A stretch of DNA of 64,000 nt from Hyphomicrobiaceae bacterium (GCA_022842785.1 JALHOW010000003.1:1-64000), one strand, 5' to 3'; positions 26,903 through 36,192 are shown, counted from the stretch's first letter. Notes: generated by a model from the sequence alone, not told the origin. A program made the numbers and translations.

Positions 26903-27868
26903 GTGAACGACAAGCGCGAAGGCACGGGCTCGGCGCCCGACAGCGTGCAGCACATCATTGCCGCGATCGAATCCATCGACAGGAAGCTTGCCGAGAACGG
27001 CGTGCCCGACAGTGCCGCCGCCATCGAGAAGGCGCGTGCACACCTGCGTGAGGCGATCGGCATCCTGACATTGTCCACCCCATTGGAGACCGGTGAGGAC
27101 GCCGGACCGACAAAGCGGCGCGTCAAGATCAAAGCCGAAAGCGAGATCGCCAGCCCCAGCGAGAGCCCGCCCGCTGCCGCAGCTAAAGGCCCAGCGTCCC
27201 GGGCCAAGTCCACGCGCGGCAGCCGGGCACCTGAGGCCGCGAGGAACGGCAGCGACCCGGCGAACGCCGAGAAGGTGCCGAACGGCTCCCTGCTCGCCCG
27301 CCTCGGTGCCGCCGCGGAGACCAACCCTCCAGCGCCGACGCCCGCCGAGACAACCGCCGAGCCAACCGCCGCGAGCGCGCCGCCGCCCAAGCCCGAGAAC
27401 ACCGCCGACGCGACAGCCCAACGCCTTGCACTGCTTGAGGCGGAGATCGCCGACCTCACCGAGGCCGTGACTGCCACACCTACGCGACCGGCCAGCCTAA
27501 CCCCGGCCGCACGGTTCGCTGAACCCGAGCCGGAGCGCGCGGTCGCGCCCGCAGCATCGGCCCGCGCATCGGAAACGGCCGCGAGCGCGTTGTCTGACCA
27601 GGACGTGCCTGGCGAAGACGATGAAATTGCGGAGATCACCATCATTGGTGCCGACGGTGCGCCGTCCGCACCCGCAAGCCGGGCCGAACGGTATGCGCCG
27701 CGGGTATTCCGCGAAGGACCTTCCACTGCGGAAGAAGAGGCCGAGGTCGAAATCCGCGGACAAAGCTCGAACCGCCCCGCTCGGCGCGGTTCTGATGACC
27801 ACAAATCTCATCCTGCCGAAAAGAACGACGCACGCGGCAAATGGCGCTTGTTCCGCGGCTCGCGCTGA
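26903..27868 (+). CDS. Low-complexity acidic/Ala-rich protein, unknown
   Basis: I do not recognise this protein. From GTG 26903 (GGGAAG about 9 bases before it) it has about 321 residues. Residues 1-60 look folded and helical (VQHIIAAIESIDRKLAENG, EKARAHLREAIGIL). The middle is rich in Ala, Pro, Glu and Thr and is probably disordered, with a short helix at RLALLEAEIADLTEAV. An acidic patch (DVPGEDDEIAEITIIG) precedes a basic tail KWRLFRGSR. No signal peptide or membrane helix is seen. Codon use matches neighbours, so it is likely real. A frame on the opposite strand is a shadow. Confidence 0.65.
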   Translation: MNDKREGTGSAPDSVQHIIAAIESIDRKLAENGVPDSAAAIEKARAHLREAIGILTLSTPLETGEDAGPTKRRVKIKAESEIASPSESPPAAAAKGPASRAKSTRGSRAPEAARNGSDPANAEKVPNGSLLARLGAAAETNPPAPTPAETTAEPTAASAPPPKPENTADATAQRLALLEAEIADLTEAVTATPTRPASLTPAARFAEPEPERAVAPAASARASETAASALSDQDVPGEDDEIAEITIIGADGAPSAPASRAERYAPRVFREGPSTAEEEAEVEIRGQSSNRPARRGSDDHKSHPAEKNDARGKWRLFRGSR

Positions 27869-27984
27869 GCGCACCTGAGCCGGCAACCGCGCAGGCCCTT
27901 AGACGTTGTGGCAATGGCAGTCGCAACGTATTGTGAAAGACTCTCAGTCCCGCTCCGGGGACCCAACCGGATGGGAGGCAAGCC

Positions 27985-28935
27985 GTGCAGCCCAAACCAG
28001 AAGACTACGATTACGATCTCGATCGCACGCTCGGCGCGATCGTCGGCGTGCGCACGACAATTCCATCGGATGCCTTCACGGCGGAGACGCTCGGCACGGA
28101 ACGCGCCGGCCACGGCGTGATCATCCGCAATGACGGCCTCGTGCTGACCATCGGCTATCTCGTGACGGAAGCGGAGACGGTCTGGCTGACGCTCGCCGGC
28201 GGCCGCGTCGTGCCAGGACATGTACTGGGCTATGACCAGGAGACGGGCTTCGGTCTCGTCCAGGCGCTCGCACGGATAGAAGTGCCGGCCCTCAGCCTCG
28301 GCGCCTCATCCAAGACGAAGGTCGGCGATCATGTTGTTGTCGCCGGTGCTGGTGGCCGGCAGAATGCGGTCGCAGCGCGCATCGTCTCCAAGCAGGAATT
28401 CGCAGGCTATTGGGAGTATCTGCTCGACGAGGCCATCTTTACTGCCCCCTCGCATCCTCATTGGGGCGGCACCGGCCTCATCGGCCCGTCGGGCGAGTTG
28501 CTCGGCATCGGCTCGCTGCAGGTCCAGCAAGGCGGCGGAGAAGGCAGCAAGCAATCAGCCGTCGATATCAATATGATCGTGCCGATTGATCTGCTGAAAC
28601 CCATTCTCGACGATCTCACCACCATCGGCCGACCGAGCAAGTCCCCGCGGCCGTGGCTCGGCATCTTCGCGGCCGAAGTCGGCGACCGCATCGTGATCGC
28701 CGGCATGTCGCGGAAGGGACCAGCCAGCAAGTCGAGCCTGCGCGTCGGCGACATCGTCATGTCCGTCGCCGGGCAAGATGTTCGCGGCCTCCCGACCTTC
28801 TTCCGCAACGTGTGGTCAATCGGTCCGGCGGGCGCCCCGGTGCCGCTGACCGTCAATCGCAACGGCCGGACGATGGACGTCACGGTTCAGTCTGGTGATC
28901 GGCGGACATTTTTGCGCGGACCGGTATTGCATTAG
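27985..28935 (+). CDS. Trypsin/PDZ protein with all catalytic residues lost
   Basis: The 316-residue product (GTG 27985, GGGAGG upstream) has the DegP-like plan: a trypsin-type domain (about 15-200) and one PDZ domain (about 220-310, WLGIFAAEVGDRIVIAG to VTVNRNGRTMDVTV). In an active enzyme the triad would be V-T-x-x-H-V, D-L-A and GNSGGP. Here the sites read LTIGYLVTEA, QETGFGLVQ and HPHWGGTGLIG, so His, Asp and Ser are all missing. No signal peptide is visible. It may be a cytoplasmic scaffold or peptide-binding regulator. The fold call is firm, the role open. Confidence 0.85.
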   Translation: MQPKPEDYDYDLDRTLGAIVGVRTTIPSDAFTAETLGTERAGHGVIIRNDGLVLTIGYLVTEAETVWLTLAGGRVVPGHVLGYDQETGFGLVQALARIEVPALSLGASSKTKVGDHVVVAGAGGRQNAVAARIVSKQEFAGYWEYLLDEAIFTAPSHPHWGGTGLIGPSGELLGIGSLQVQQGGGEGSKQSAVDINMIVPIDLLKPILDDLTTIGRPSKSPRPWLGIFAAEVGDRIVIAGMSRKGPASKSSLRVGDIVMSVAGQDVRGLPTFFRNVWSIGPAGAPVPLTVNRNGRTMDVTVQSGDRRTFLRGPVLH

Positions 28936-28940
28936 CTTAG

Positions 28941-29011
28941 TGCCGCGGGCCGCTGGGAAGAGGTTCTGCCGCTTTCCGCTGTCGTGCCATGCCCGCGGCG
29001 GCCATGCGGAC
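28941..29011 (+). repeat. Intergenic repeat family B, copy 5
   Basis: It begins tgccgcgggccgctgggaag six bases after the stop of the trypsin/PDZ gene and ends gcccgcggcggccatgcgga. It is directly followed by an A repeat, the same B-then-A order as at 20133-20356. Confidence 0.75.
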
Positions 29012-29040
29012 GGCGTGCGGTCTGGGCGATAAAGTCCACA

Positions 29041-29135
29041 AAAAGTGGGGTTCGGGGCTGTCCCCCGAGCGGGGTGCGGGGTCATGCCGAAGGCATGCCA
29101 GACGCATGGAGCCCGCTCGCGCTGAAAGCGCGACT
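29041..29135 (-). repeat. Intergenic repeat family A, copy 5
   Basis: On the minus strand it has tcgcgctttcagcgcga, ggcatgccttcggcatg and gggggacagcccc, and ends ccccacttttt. The first hairpin equals that of the copy at 7461. It lies just after the GNAT stop on the minus strand. Confidence 0.7.
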
Positions 29136-29145
29136 GGTGGCCAGA

Positions 29146-29682
29146 CTACCTCTCCCGATCCGGCGTGATCGTATCACCAGGGCCGAGCGCGCGCTGCATG
29201 ATCACGCTGTCGAGCCAGCGGCCGTGCTTGTATCCGACCGAATGAATGACACCGCAGTAGGTGAAGCCCAACGCGCGATGCAGGCCGATCGAGCCCGCAT
29301 TGCCGCTATCGCCGATGACCGCGATCATCTGGCGGAAGCCGCGCTCGGTCATGATCTCGATGAGCTCTTTCAGCAGCGCACGGCCGACACCGAGACGATG
29401 CGCATCGGGCGATACGTAGACCGAGTTCTCCGCGCTGTTCCAATAGGCAGGCCGTGTCCGGTAGAGGCCGGCATAGGCGTAGCCCAGCACCTTCCCGTCC
29501 ACCTCGGCGACGACACAAGGAAAGCCGCTGTCAACCACGGCGCGCATTCGCTTCGTCATCTCGGCTTCGTCGGGTGCCTCGACCTCGAAGCTCGCGAAGC
29601 CGTGCAGGACGGCGTGCGCATAGATGGCAGTAATGACCGGAATGTCCGTTTCGCGAACGGGGCGCACGTTTGGGGAGGGCAT
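29146..29682 (-). CDS. GNAT N-acetyltransferase, phosphinothricin-acetyltransferase-like
   Basis: ATG 29682 gives 178 residues and removes a non-family N-terminal extension. The sequence follows the Pat/Bar pattern: ITAIYAHAVLHGFASFEVEAP, then WNSAENSVYVSPDAHRLGVGRALL, where RLGVGRALL is the acetyl-CoA loop (R-x-x-G-x-G/A), and SIGLHRALGFTYCGV. It acetylates an amine such as methionine sulfoximine or phosphinothricin; resistance cannot be claimed. It is convergent with the trypsin/PDZ gene. Confidence 0.9.
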   Translation of the reverse strand: MPSPNVRPVRETDIPVITAIYAHAVLHGFASFEVEAPDEAEMTKRMRAVVDSGFPCVVAEVDGKVLGYAYAGLYRTRPAYWNSAENSVYVSPDAHRLGVGRALLKELIEIMTERGFRQMIAVIGDSGNAGSIGLHRALGFTYCGVIHSVGYKHGRWLDSVIMQRALGPGDTITPDRER

Positions 29683-29830
29683 CGGGCACCTGCGGTATTC
29701 CGAGCGCTGCTTGAACCATAGCGCCTGTAGGGTCCGCGTAACGCGCCACTTGAATGGACGCAAGTGAGAGCCCTGCCCGTTTCTTGGGCACCTGGGTTCT
29801 GACCACGAAACGACGCCATCCACAAACGAC

Positions 29831-29858
29831 AAGGGCCCCGTCGCACGACGGGGCCCTT
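29831..29858 (-). terminator. Terminator after the Bax-inhibitor gene
   Basis: A 13-base perfect stem, aagggccccgtcg and its complement with a two-base loop, is followed on the minus strand by gtcgtttgtgg. It lies 48 bases after the stop of the gene at 29906. Confidence 0.8.
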
Positions 29859-29905
29859 GCTCAACCTACCCGGCCAGCCGAGTGATCCCGGCCAACCGAA
29901 TTACG

Positions 29906-30688
29906 TCATTCTCGGCTGCCGAAGAGCGCCAGCATGCCCTGGAACATGTTGATGAAATCCAGATACAGGTTCAGCGCGCCCATCACGGCACCCTTGGCCA
30001 GCATCTCACCGTCGCCGGCGATCATGTAATAGTTGTCCTTGATCTGCTGCGTGTCATAGGCGGTGAGGCCCGCGAACACGAGGACGCAGATCGCCGAGAT
30101 CGCGAACGCCAGCGGAGCCGAGCCCAGCCAGATGTTGACGAGCGAAGCGAGGATCAGGCCGATGACGCCCATGAACAGGAACGTGCCCCAACCCGAGAGG
30201 TCCTTCTTCGTCGTGTAGCCGTAGAGGCTCAGCGCCGCGAACATGGCCGCCGTCACGAAGAAGATCTGCGTGATCGACTGACCGGTGTAGCGCAGGAAGA
30301 TGGTCGACATCGAAGCGCCCATCACCGCCGCGAAGGCCCAGAAGGCCATCTGCGTTGCTGCCGCGCTCATTTTGTACACGCGGAAGGAAAGCAGCAGCAC
30401 AAAACCCAGCGGGGCTAGAATGATCACCCACATCAGGGGCGAGGTATAGAGTGCGCGGCCCGCTTCCGTCAGGAGCACGCCGTTCGGCAGACGCGCCGCG
30501 GCAAGCGTCGGGTCAGACGTCGTCAGCATCGAGAACATGAAGTAGGCAACGATGCCCGTCAGAACGACACCGGCGGCCATATAGTTGTAGACGCCGAGCA
30601 TGTAGCTCCGCAGACCCTCATCCATTACGCCAGGCTCGGCGCGCGTCGCGACGCCAAATCGCCCGTAACGCTTGTCGAGTTCAGCCAT
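29906..30688 (-). CDS. Bax inhibitor-1/YccA family membrane protein
   Basis: The 260-residue product has about seven membrane helices and the family layout. The N-terminus is cytoplasmic and polar (MAELDKRYGRFG), followed by LRSYMLGVYNYMAAGVVLTGIV. The conserved C-terminal helix region reads VFAGLTAYDTQQIKDNYY, the D-T-Q motif of UPF0005, and the end is GALNLYLDFINMFQGMLALFG. Members act as membrane pH or calcium regulators or FtsH modulators. The gene stands alone with its own terminator. Confidence 0.95.
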   Translation of the reverse strand: MAELDKRYGRFGVATRAEPGVMDEGLRSYMLGVYNYMAAGVVLTGIVAYFMFSMLTTSDPTLAAARLPNGVLLTEAGRALYTSPLMWVIILAPLGFVLLLSFRVYKMSAAATQMAFWAFAAVMGASMSTIFLRYTGQSITQIFFVTAAMFAALSLYGYTTKKDLSGWGTFLFMGVIGLILASLVNIWLGSAPLAFAISAICVLVFAGLTAYDTQQIKDNYYMIAGDGEMLAKGAVMGALNLYLDFINMFQGMLALFGSRE

Positions 30689-30864
30689 GAGTTATGTTTC
30701 CCTTCGATCCCTTAAGCGGTCCGTTGCGTCAGCGACCGCACTACCCGACAAATATGTGTGTGTCCGATGGCAGATTCAAGCTGGAAGCATGGCTCACATC
30801 GTTAATTCCCATTCACATTCGGGAGAATCCGGCTCGAATTACGGGCACGCCCCGATCCGGTCCC

Positions 30865-33447
30865 TCATTCAGAGCGCAAGTAGGGCACCGGCGGCGCCTT
30901 GAGCACCCGCCACGTGCCGAGGCCTCCAATCAGTGCGATCAGGGCCAGTGACACCCCCAGCGCCTGTAGTACCGCCGTCCCTGAGAAGATGAAGGGCAGA
31001 TCCATGATCCGCGTCGTGACGAGCCACGCGGCGATCCCCCCGAACAGCAGCGCGAGCGTGCCCGCAATCAATGCCAGCAGCGCATACTCCGTGGCATGGG
31101 CCGCCAGTATGCGGGTCCGGGTGGCGCCGAGTGCCTTGAGGATCACCGCAGTCTGCAGGCGCCGACGCTGCGCTGCAGCAAGCGCGCCGGCCAGGACGAG
31201 GGCACCGGCGAGCAACGTCACGCCGCCGGCCGCACGAATGGCCGTGATGACGCGCCGGAAGAGCGTGTTGAAGTTGTTGATGGCGTCCTTGACGCGGATG
31301 GCGGTGGTTGCCGGATAAGCCTTGCCGATGGCGCGAGCGAGGTCGGCCTCGCGGGCCAGCGGCGTCGCCGGGTCGAGGCTTATGGTGGCGAGAATGTTGT
31401 GTGGCGCCGCCTGGAGCGTGTTTGGCGAAAAGACCATCACGAAGTTGATCGCGAGGCTCTCCCAGCGCACATCGCGCAAGTTGGAGATGCGGGCCGTGAT
31501 GTTGCGACCGAGCACGTTCACCGTGACGGTATCGCCGACGCCGAGGCCGAGGCGTTTTGCGATTTCTTCCTCGAAGGAAACGAGCGGTTCGCCGCTATAG
31601 CCCTTCGGCCACCATTCGCCGGCAACGACGGTCGAGCCTTCGGGCACCTCGTCGGAATAGCTAAGACCACGATCGCCATTGAGCACCCAGGCAGCCTCGG
31701 GCGGCGGCTTCACCTCCTCGACGGGACGATTGCCGAGCGCGACAATGCGGCCGCGCAGCATGGGCGCCTGATTGACGAGCGCGCCCGGCACCTCCTTCTC
31801 GACGAGCCCGCGGAAGGCGCTCACATCGTCACGTGGGAGATCCAGCACGAAGAAATTCGGCGAGTTTTTCGGTACGCGCCCGTCGAGTTCATTGACGATC
31901 GAGGCATCGACGAGCGCGACAGCGACGAGCAGCGAAAGCCCCGAGCCGAGCGACAACACCACCGCGCGCGTCAAACCGCCTGGAGCACCGAGACTGCCAA
32001 GTGCAAGAGCGAGCGAAGGACGGCGCGGGCGCGGCATCGCACGCGCAAGACGTGTCACGGCACCACCCAGCAGCGCGAACAAGATGAGAATTCCCGAGGC
32101 GCCAGCGCAGAAGTAGAGCGCGATGCGCTTCGAGTCCGAACTCAGCACGGCCAGCGCAAGCAGCAGGAGGCCGATGGCAATAGTCGCGACAACGAAGGGC
32201 CAGGCCGGCCAGCGCCGCTCCTCGCTCACCTCGTCGCGGAAGAGCACGCTCGGACGGATCTGCTCAACGCGCCCGAGCGGCCAAACCGTGAAAAGCAGCG
32301 CCACGAGCAAGCCATAGGCGACGGCCATGCCGACGGCGAACGGGCTGAAGGTCGCGTCGGCGCGGAAGGGCAGGGCATCTCCCGCGAGCCAATCGACGAC
32401 CGTCGGCACCATGAGCCCGACCGCCAAGCCGATGACGATGCCGATGGCGGTAATCGCGATCACCTGCATGAGATGCAGCGCGAAGACCATACGTCCGGTC
32501 GCGCCGAGACTGCGGAAGGTGGCAATGACCTTGCGCCGCCGGTCGATGTAGGTCGCAACCGCATTGGCGACACCGACGCCACCGACGAGCAATGCCGTGA
32601 GCCCGATGAGCGTGAGAAACTGACGCACGCGCTCGAGCGTCTGCGTGACGCGCGGCGAGGGATCGCGACGGTCGAGAATGCTGAAGCCTGCTTCGGGCAG
32701 CGCCTTACGCACCTCGCTGGCCGCCGCCGTGAGACGGCCTTCGGATTGACGCTCGGCATCAGGCAGGCGCACGGCATAGCGCCACTTCGTGAGGCTGCCG
32801 ACATCGGCGAGACCGCTCGCAAGCAGCGTGTCGACGGAAACCATGACGCGCGGCCCGAAGGCGAGGCGCTCTGCGATCTTGTCCGGCTCGCTGCGGATGA
32901 CGGCACGAATCTCGACCTCGATATTGCCAAGCCGGAATCGGTCACCTTGCTTGAGATCGAGGCGGGCCAGCAGGATCGGATCAACGGCAGCACCGCGTCC
33001 GGCAAGCGCATCGGCCTGGTTCACGCCATCCTCGAGCACGAGTTCACCGATCAGCGGGTAGGCGCCATCGACGCCCTTGGCTTCGATGAGCATCTGGTCG
33101 CTGCCATCGGGGTGGCGGGCCATCGCGCGCAGCGAGCCTGTTTCGCTCACTGTGCCGAAGCGGGCAATCGCTGCTTGCTCATTCGCCTCCGCGCGGCGGT
33201 TCGGCCGGTCAAACGTGAGGTCGCCGCCGAGCAACGTTGCGCCCTGGCGGACAAAGCTCGACTGCACGGCATCGGCAAGCGCACCGACACCGGCAATGAC
33301 GGCGACGCCGAGCGCGATGCACGCGACGAAAACATAGAAGCCCGCGAGCCCGCCACGCAGTTCGCGCAGTGCGAGGCCAAGGAGCGTGAATTGCGGATTG
33401 CGGGGTGCGTTGACGTCGGAGCCCGAGGCGACGGTCTCGGTGCTCAT
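30865..33447 (-). CDS. FtsX-family ABC permease (YbbP type)
   Basis: The 860-residue product has ten predicted membrane helices in two FtsX domains separated by large extracytoplasmic domains, the YbbP plan. The first helix is FYVFVACIALGVAVIAGVG. The loop VATYIDRRRKVIATFRSLGAT and the C-terminal RRRLQTAVILKALGATRTRIL are FtsX motifs. Its ATG overlaps the TGA of the ATPase gene. With the ATPase and divergent esterase it forms the tesA-ybbA-ybbP layout of E. coli, for which a role in exporting a lipid or similar compound is only proposed. Confidence 0.93.
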   Translation of the reverse strand: MSTETVASGSDVNAPRNPQFTLLGLALRELRGGLAGFYVFVACIALGVAVIAGVGALADAVQSSFVRQGATLLGGDLTFDRPNRRAEANEQAAIARFGTVSETGSLRAMARHPDGSDQMLIEAKGVDGAYPLIGELVLEDGVNQADALAGRGAAVDPILLARLDLKQGDRFRLGNIEVEIRAVIRSEPDKIAERLAFGPRVMVSVDTLLASGLADVGSLTKWRYAVRLPDAERQSEGRLTAAASEVRKALPEAGFSILDRRDPSPRVTQTLERVRQFLTLIGLTALLVGGVGVANAVATYIDRRRKVIATFRSLGATGRMVFALHLMQVIAITAIGIVIGLAVGLMVPTVVDWLAGDALPFRADATFSPFAVGMAVAYGLLVALLFTVWPLGRVEQIRPSVLFRDEVSEERRWPAWPFVVATIAIGLLLLALAVLSSDSKRIALYFCAGASGILILFALLGGAVTRLARAMPRPRRPSLALALGSLGAPGGLTRAVVLSLGSGLSLLVAVALVDASIVNELDGRVPKNSPNFFVLDLPRDDVSAFRGLVEKEVPGALVNQAPMLRGRIVALGNRPVEEVKPPPEAAWVLNGDRGLSYSDEVPEGSTVVAGEWWPKGYSGEPLVSFEEEIAKRLGLGVGDTVTVNVLGRNITARISNLRDVRWESLAINFVMVFSPNTLQAAPHNILATISLDPATPLAREADLARAIGKAYPATTAIRVKDAINNFNTLFRRVITAIRAAGGVTLLAGALVLAGALAAAQRRRLQTAVILKALGATRTRILAAHATEYALLALIAGTLALLFGGIAAWLVTTRIMDLPFIFSGTAVLQALGVSLALIALIGGLGTWRVLKAPPVPYLRSE

Positions 33448-34151
33448 GCGGGCACGGTCCCGTCTACTGTCTCGACAATGCGCCCGTCGGCCATGCGGAT
33501 GACCCGACTGCAGCGTTCGGCAAGGCGCTCATCATGCGTGACGAGTATGAGCGTCGCGCCTCGCCTCCCCTGCAGGGAGAAGAGGAGGTCGACGATCTGG
33601 CGCCCGGTCTTGCCGTCGAGATTGCCGGTCGGCTCGTCGGCGAGCAACAGGCGAGGCCGCGTGACGAGCGCGCGGGCGAGCGCGACGCGCTGCTGCTCAC
33701 CACCCGAAAGCTGGGCCGGAAAATGCGTCGTGCGATGCGCGAGACCGACCTCACCGAGCAGCTCCGTTGCACGCTCGAAGGCATCCGCTTCACCACGAAA
33801 CTGAAGTGGTAGGGCGACGTTCTCCTGCGCCGTCATCGTCGGCACAAGATGAAAGGACTGAAAGACGATGCCGATGCTGGCCCCGCGCGCGAGCGCGAGC
33901 GCGTCCTCACTCATGTGTGAGAAATCGTGTCCGGCAACCTTGACTTGTCCGGCCGTTGCCTGCTCGAGACCGGCCATGATCATGAGGAGGGATGTCTTGC
34001 CCGATCCGCTGGGACCGACAATGGCGACCGATTCGCCGCCTGCAATCGAAAGGCTCAGATCGCGCAGAATCGCGACCTGGCCGGCACGGCTCGCAAGAGT
34101 GAGATCGACATTCGCCAGCTCGATGACGGGTTCAGCAGTTATGATGCACAC
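33444..34151 (-). CDS. ABC ATPase of the YbbA type
   Basis: The ATPase has Walker A GPSGSGKTS, signature LSGGEQQRVALARAL, Walker B LLLADEPTGNLD and the Q-loop in GIVFQSFHLVPTMTAQENV, all of the LolD/MacB/YbbA class. The start is uncertain; GTG 34151 gives 235 residues and begins MCIITAEPVIELANVD, but an RBS at good spacing is not visible. The stop overlaps the permease start (ATGA). It is divergent from the esterase at 34269, 117 bases apart. Confidence 0.92.
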   Translation of the reverse strand: MCIITAEPVIELANVDLTLASRAGQVAILRDLSLSIAGGESVAIVGPSGSGKTSLLMIMAGLEQATAGQVKVAGHDFSHMSEDALALARGASIGIVFQSFHLVPTMTAQENVALPLQFRGEADAFERATELLGEVGLAHRTTHFPAQLSGGEQQRVALARALVTRPRLLLADEPTGNLDGKTGRQIVDLLFSLQGRRGATLILVTHDERLAERCSRVIRMADGRIVETVDGTVPA

Positions 34152-34268
34152 TCCGAATTGATATGCCGGCCCCCGCCAGCAGCAGGAATTTTCCAATCGA
34201 CGGTAGCAACTTGCGCTCAGATACCTATCTGACAGATTCCAGTCTGGCACCCAACGCAGGAACTCGTG

Positions 34269-34988
34269 ATGATCCCTCGCACGCCCTCAAGGCCTGAGTT
34301 TGATCCGCATTGGGTGCAAATGGGGGCTCTCCGTGTCGCCGTCAATCTCTGCGCCCTGTGTCTTCTGCTGCTCGCCCCCATGAACACAGCCTCGGCTCAG
34401 GAGCGCCCCATTCGTATTGTCGCATTCGGTGACAGCCTGACGGCGGGCTATCGCCTGCCACCGCAGAACGCCTTCCCCGTGCGCCTGCAAGCGGCGCTCA
34501 AAGCGCGCGGCCACAATGTCGCGGTCGCCAATGCCGGCGTCTCCGGCGATACGACAGCGGGCGGCCTCGCGCGCATCGACTGGGCCGTGCCCGATGATGC
34601 CGATGCCGTCATCGTCGAACTCGGCGCCAATGACGCGCTGCGCGGTCTCGATCCAGCGGCGGCTCAGAAGAACCTCGATGCCATTCTCACGCGCATCAAG
34701 GCCAAGGGCGCGGACATTCTGCTCACCGGCATGCGGGCGCCGCGCAACTATGGACCGGAATATACGAGTGCCTTCGACCGCATCTTTCCCGGGCTCGCGC
34801 GCGATCACGATACGCTCTACTACCCCTTCTTCCTCGAAGGGGTGATCCTCAATCCCGCGCTGAACCTCGACGACAGCATCCACCCCAATGCCAAGGGCGT
34901 AGACGTGATCGTGGAGGGTATCCTGCCGCACGTCGAAGAGCTGATCGCGCGCGTGAAAAAGAGGCATGCGGCGGCGGCAGGCAAGTGA
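34269..34988 (+). CDS. tesA: TesA-like GDSL (SGNH) esterase
   Basis: The product of about 239 residues has an N-terminal signal region (GALRVAVNLCALCLLLLAPM, cleavage near ASA-QE), so it should be periplasmic like E. coli TesA. The SGNH blocks are IVAFGDSLTAGY (Ser), NAGVSGDTTAGG (Gly), VELGANDALRG (Asn) and DDSIHPNAKG (Asp/His). It hydrolyses acyl esters or thioesters. Its place opposite ybbA-ybbP is conserved from E. coli, which supports a shared function. ThpR follows 33 bases downstream. Confidence 0.93.
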   Translation: MIPRTPSRPEFDPHWVQMGALRVAVNLCALCLLLLAPMNTASAQERPIRIVAFGDSLTAGYRLPPQNAFPVRLQAALKARGHNVAVANAGVSGDTTAGGLARIDWAVPDDADAVIVELGANDALRGLDPAAAQKNLDAILTRIKAKGADILLTGMRAPRNYGPEYTSAFDRIFPGLARDHDTLYYPFFLEGVILNPALNLDDSIHPNAKGVDVIVEGILPHVEELIARVKKRHAAAAGK

Positions 34989-35021
34989 TACGTCAGATAA
35001 AGTGGACGGAACGAGACGAGA

Positions 35022-35576
35022 ATGCCGCGCCTCTTCACAGCCATCGAGATCCCTGAGATCGTACGGGCCCAGCTCGATCTGGTGCGCGGCACCTTGGCCG
35101 GAGCCAAGTGGGTCGAGGTCGAGGACATGCACCTCACAATCCGCTTCTTCGGCGACATCGGCAATCTCGAAGCCGATGAACTCGTGAGTGCGCTTGCTCG
35201 CGTCGACTTCGATCCCTTCGAGCTTCGGGTCACCGACCTCGGTGTGTTCGGTGGACGCGAGCCGCGCGCGCTCTATGCGGGCATCGCGGATTCCGAGCCT
35301 CTCACCGCGCTCCACCGCGCCAGCGAACGCGCCGCCCGTGCTGCCCGTCTGCCGCCCGAGACGCGCGCCTTCAAGCCGCACATCACACTCGCGCGCCTCA
35401 AGAATGCAAAGCCCGAGATGGTCGCGCGCTTCCTGAGCGCCCGACCGCCCCTGATGGCGTGGCCATTCAATGTCGAGCAGTTTACGCTGATGTCGTCACG
35501 CCCCGGCCACGGCGGCGGCCCCTACGTGCGCGAGGAGCACTTCGACGCCCGGCCTGCCTGGGATTCCGCGCAGTAG
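35022..35576 (+). CDS. thpR: RNA 2',3'-cyclic phosphodiesterase
   Basis: The 184-residue product is a 2H phosphoesterase. The two H-x-T/S-x motifs are HLTIRFFGD near residue 37 and FKPHITLARLK near 125, with the expected roughly 88-residue gap. The start reads MPRLFTAIEIPEIV as in ThpR. It opens 2',3'-cyclic phosphate on RNA ends. It follows tesA in the same direction and may be co-transcribed. Confidence 0.93.
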   Translation: MPRLFTAIEIPEIVRAQLDLVRGTLAGAKWVEVEDMHLTIRFFGDIGNLEADELVSALARVDFDPFELRVTDLGVFGGREPRALYAGIADSEPLTALHRASERAARAARLPPETRAFKPHITLARLKNAKPEMVARFLSARPPLMAWPFNVEQFTLMSSRPGHGGGPYVREEHFDARPAWDSAQ

Positions 35577-35670
35577 CACTCGCCCTATTCCAGCACGCAG
35601 AAGTGATCCGCACGCGGGAGGATGCCGCGCGTAATATATGAGCTCGCGCGATCCAAGCGGAGAAATTGCT

Positions 35671-36192
35671 ATGACCGACATCGACCGCCGCCATCTGATT
35701 GGCGCCCTCGCCGCAGGCTCAGTCGCACTTGCCGGGGCGCTCCCCGTTTCGGCGGCGACACCCGAACTCAAATTCGGTGACTTGAAGAAAGACACCGATA
35801 TCGCGTGCCTCTATCACTGCGATTATGGCGACAACGCGCGCTACGACGCCATGCTGCGCAACATCAATAATCACCTGTCGGCTCACGAATTCGATCCCAT
35901 GGCGATCAAGATCGTGATCGTTGCGCATAGCGCCGGCATCAAGTTCCACCTCGCGGATCTCGCTGGCACGCCCTGGGAGAAGGCGCCGGCCATCGATCCC
36001 GAGTACGAGAAGCGCATGGCCGCCCTCGCGCAGTACGGCGTCGAGGTTTATCTGTGCCGCATCACGTTCGAGCGCATGGGCGTCGATCTCGCCCGTGCGA
36101 AGACGCTGCCCTTCATCAAGATCGTCCCCTCGGGCGTGGCGACAGTCGCCTATCTGCAATCGAAGGGATATGCGTATCTGAAGGTGGGGTGA
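35671..36192 (+). CDS. DsrE-family protein with Tat-like signal
   Basis: ATG 35671 was chosen over ATG 35638 because GGAGA lies about 7 bases before it. The 173-residue product begins MTDIDRRHLIGALAAGSVAL, a twin-Arg-like signal, with cleavage near SAA. The mature part resembles the DsrE/F fold: IACLYHCDYGDNARYDAML, IKIVIVAHSAGIKFHL, and a Cys in VEVYLCRITFERMGVDL. The role is probably in sulfur or redox handling in the periplasm. Confidence 0.82.
   Translation: MTDIDRRHLIGALAAGSVALAGALPVSAATPELKFGDLKKDTDIACLYHCDYGDNARYDAMLRNINNHLSAHEFDPMAIKIVIVAHSAGIKFHLADLAGTPWEKAPAIDPEYEKRMAALAQYGVEVYLCRITFERMGVDLARAKTLPFIKIVPSGVATVAYLQSKGYAYLKVG

Noticed and set aside
26695-27804. Minus-strand frame of 369 codons opposite the low-complexity gene
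   Set aside because: Its composition is the reverse complement of an Ala/Pro-rich gene. The plus frame has a better RBS and a helical head; still, this pair is the least certain strand choice in the window.
31096-33804. Open frame of 902 codons opposite ybbP
   Set aside because: It covers the reverse of a real permease, lacks family motifs and has low-complexity charged sequence; a codon-bias artefact.
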